Below are positions 47,851-48,865 of a stretch of 48,865 bases of DNA, piece by piece; within the stretch, counting starts at the first letter, position 1; every line of letters starts with the position of its first letter. The position numbers were made by a program, and so were the translations under genes. Where the stretch lies: contig NZ_JACSRD010000093.1 of NCBI RefSeq assembly GCF_014879935.1, positions 1 to 48,865 of the forward strand, in the 5' to 3' direction. The DNA comes from Prosthecobacter sp. (lineage in GTDB: Bacteria > Verrucomicrobiota > Verrucomicrobiia > Verrucomicrobiales > Verrucomicrobiaceae). The notes below the pieces were generated by a model. The model had not been told where the DNA came from and ran no database searches. It saw only the letters and a list, made by a program, of their open reading frames with translations.

Positions 47851-48865
47851 TCAGACCGTGCCGAAGATGGTCTTGCCGGTGCTGAGGAGGTCGTTGCAGG
47901 CTTCCTTCATGCGGTCGCAGAGGCCCTGCTCGCCCTTTTTGAGGTAGGAGCGGGGGTCGTAGGCTTTCTTGTCGCCGATCTCGCCGTCGATCTTGAGGAC
48001 ACCGTCGTAGTTCTTCATCATGTGGGCCACGATGGGACGCGTGAAGGCGTATTGCGTGTCGGTGTCGATGTTCATCTTGATGACGCCGTAGCCGAGCGTC
48101 TCGCGGATTTCTTCGAGAGGCGTGCCGGAACCGCCGTGGAAGACGAGATCCATCTCTGCAGCGGCACCGTGCTTGTCCATGACGGCCTTCTGGCCATCGC
48201 GGAGGATGGTGGGCTTGAGTTTGACAGCACCGGGCTTGTAGGAGCCGTGGACGTTGCCAAAGGTGGCGGCGAACATGAAGCGACCGATGCCGTTGAGGGC
48301 TTCATAGACGGCGACCATGTCCTCAGGAGTGGTGTAGAGCTTGTCGTTGGCGACGCCGGAGGTGTCGTGACCGTCTTCCTCACCACCGACGACGCCAGCT
48401 TCGACTTCGAGGATGATGTCGAGCTCGGCGCACTGCTGGAGGAGATCCTTGGAGACCCTGATGTTCTCTTCGAGGCTGAGTTCGGAGCCGTCGAACATGT
48501 GGGAGTTGAAGAGATTGCCTTTGCCAGCCTCGCGACGGGCTTTGGTGGCGGCGAGGAGGGGCTTGAGGAACTTCTCCACGTTCTTCGGGTGGCAGTGGTC
48601 GGTGTGGAGGGCGACGAGGACGTTGTACTTCTCCGCCAGGATGTGAACGGCCTCAGCGAGGACGATGGCACCGAGCGCCATGTCCTTGACCGCGGTGCCG
48701 GAGGCGAATTCCCCGCCACCGGTGGAGACCTGGATGATGCCGTCCGACTTGGACTCCGCAAAAGCCTTCAGCGCGCCGTTGATGGTGGGCAGCGAGGTGA
48801 CATTGATCGCTGGGTAGGCATAGCCGCCTTTCTGGGCGGCGTCGAGCATGGCGCGGTATTGGGCG
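47851..48865 (-). CDS. fba: class II fructose-bisphosphate aldolase (5'-partial)
   Basis: The gene runs off the window; the in-frame codons before the first visible ATG read AQYRAM and match the usual N-terminus, so only about 6-10 residues are missing. Class II zinc-site segments are present: ALHTDHCHP, EVEAGVVGGEEDG, FGNVHGSYKPG and VFHGGSGTP. GGGEF and NIDTDTQYAFTRP also fit the long (E. coli/mycobacterial) class II subgroup. It interconverts fructose 1,6-bisphosphate with glyceraldehyde 3-phosphate and dihydroxyacetone phosphate in glycolysis and gluconeogenesis. An intrinsic terminator follows. Confidence 0.95.
   Translation of the reverse strand, partial: AQYRAMLDAAQKGGYAYPAINVTSLPTINGALKAFAESKSDGIIQVSTGGGEFASGTAVKDMALGAIVLAEAVHILAEKYNVLVALHTDHCHPKNVEKFLKPLLAATKARREAGKGNLFNSHMFDGSELSLEENIRVSKDLLQQCAELDIILEVEAGVVGGEEDGHDTSGVANDKLYTTPEDMVAVYEALNGIGRFMFAATFGNVHGSYKPGAVKLKPTILRDGQKAVMDKHGAAAEMDLVFHGGSGTPLEEIRETLGYGVIKMNIDTDTQYAFTRPIVAHMMKNYDGVLKIDGEIGDKKAYDPRSYLKKGEQGLCDRMKEACNDLLSTGKTIFGTV

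Noticed and set aside
1..48865. CRISPR array
   Set aside because: Repeats seen are either coding tandem repeats or single palindromic elements; no regularly spaced identical repeats with unique spacers and no Cas genes.

Overview
The window looks like chromosomal DNA from a verrucomicrobial bacterium, most like the Verrucomicrobium/Prosthecobacter group. Evidence for this: a CxxCH haem-binding protein of the 'Pirellula/Verrucomicrobium' type, a giant PEP-CTERM protein built from autotransporter-associated beta-strand repeats, several exported or cytosolic Gfo/Idh/MocA and TIM-barrel sugar enzymes, high GC with few Shine-Dalgarno sequences, and many palindromic interspersed repeats. No database search was run; assignments come from motifs and family knowledge.

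Layout. (1) 1-4190 is an accessory patch: an IS3 remnant, an ORF cut by it, an N-terminally truncated integrase, a secreted RDAQGR-repeat protein, an HNH endonuclease and a second tyrosine recombinase facing the 3' end of tRNA-Pro(CGG). This is the usual layout of a tRNA-integrated island, and the island extends left of the window. (2) 4315-12423 is a ~2,700-residue secreted PEP-CTERM adhesin-like protein made of three copies of a ~1,000-residue module. (3) 12667-20389 holds a sugar-acid dehydratase with a small downstream ORF, a large cytochrome-like dehydrogenase/HEAT protein carrying interspersed repeats inside its reading frame, and a CtpA-type protease. (4) 20451-28941 holds a membrane spermidine-synthase-like protein, an NTF2-like lipoprotein, ParB, YicC, two divergent Gfo/Idh/MocA proteins, two small Cys-rich exported proteins and a membrane Ser/Thr kinase. 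(5) 29012-33934 holds an OvoA-C-terminal-type methyltransferase paired with an M29-like aminopeptidase, a TSUP permease, a frameshifted ankyrin gene and a Tat-exported TIM-barrel protein. (6) 34026-47775 is a 3,763-residue exported TPR/alpha-solenoid protein followed by an M1 metallopeptidase; 47851 to the window end is a partial class II fructose-bisphosphate aldolase.

The strongest unusual signals are: repeat elements that have become coding sequence (three candidates inside the haem protein; one supplying the hydrophobic core of a lipoprotein signal peptide); four tandem ~255-residue modules inside the giant solenoid protein; promoter-like hexamers ending 5-10 nt before the start codon of several genes, suggesting leaderless transcription; and an integrase lacking canonical catalytic residues next to tRNA-Pro.
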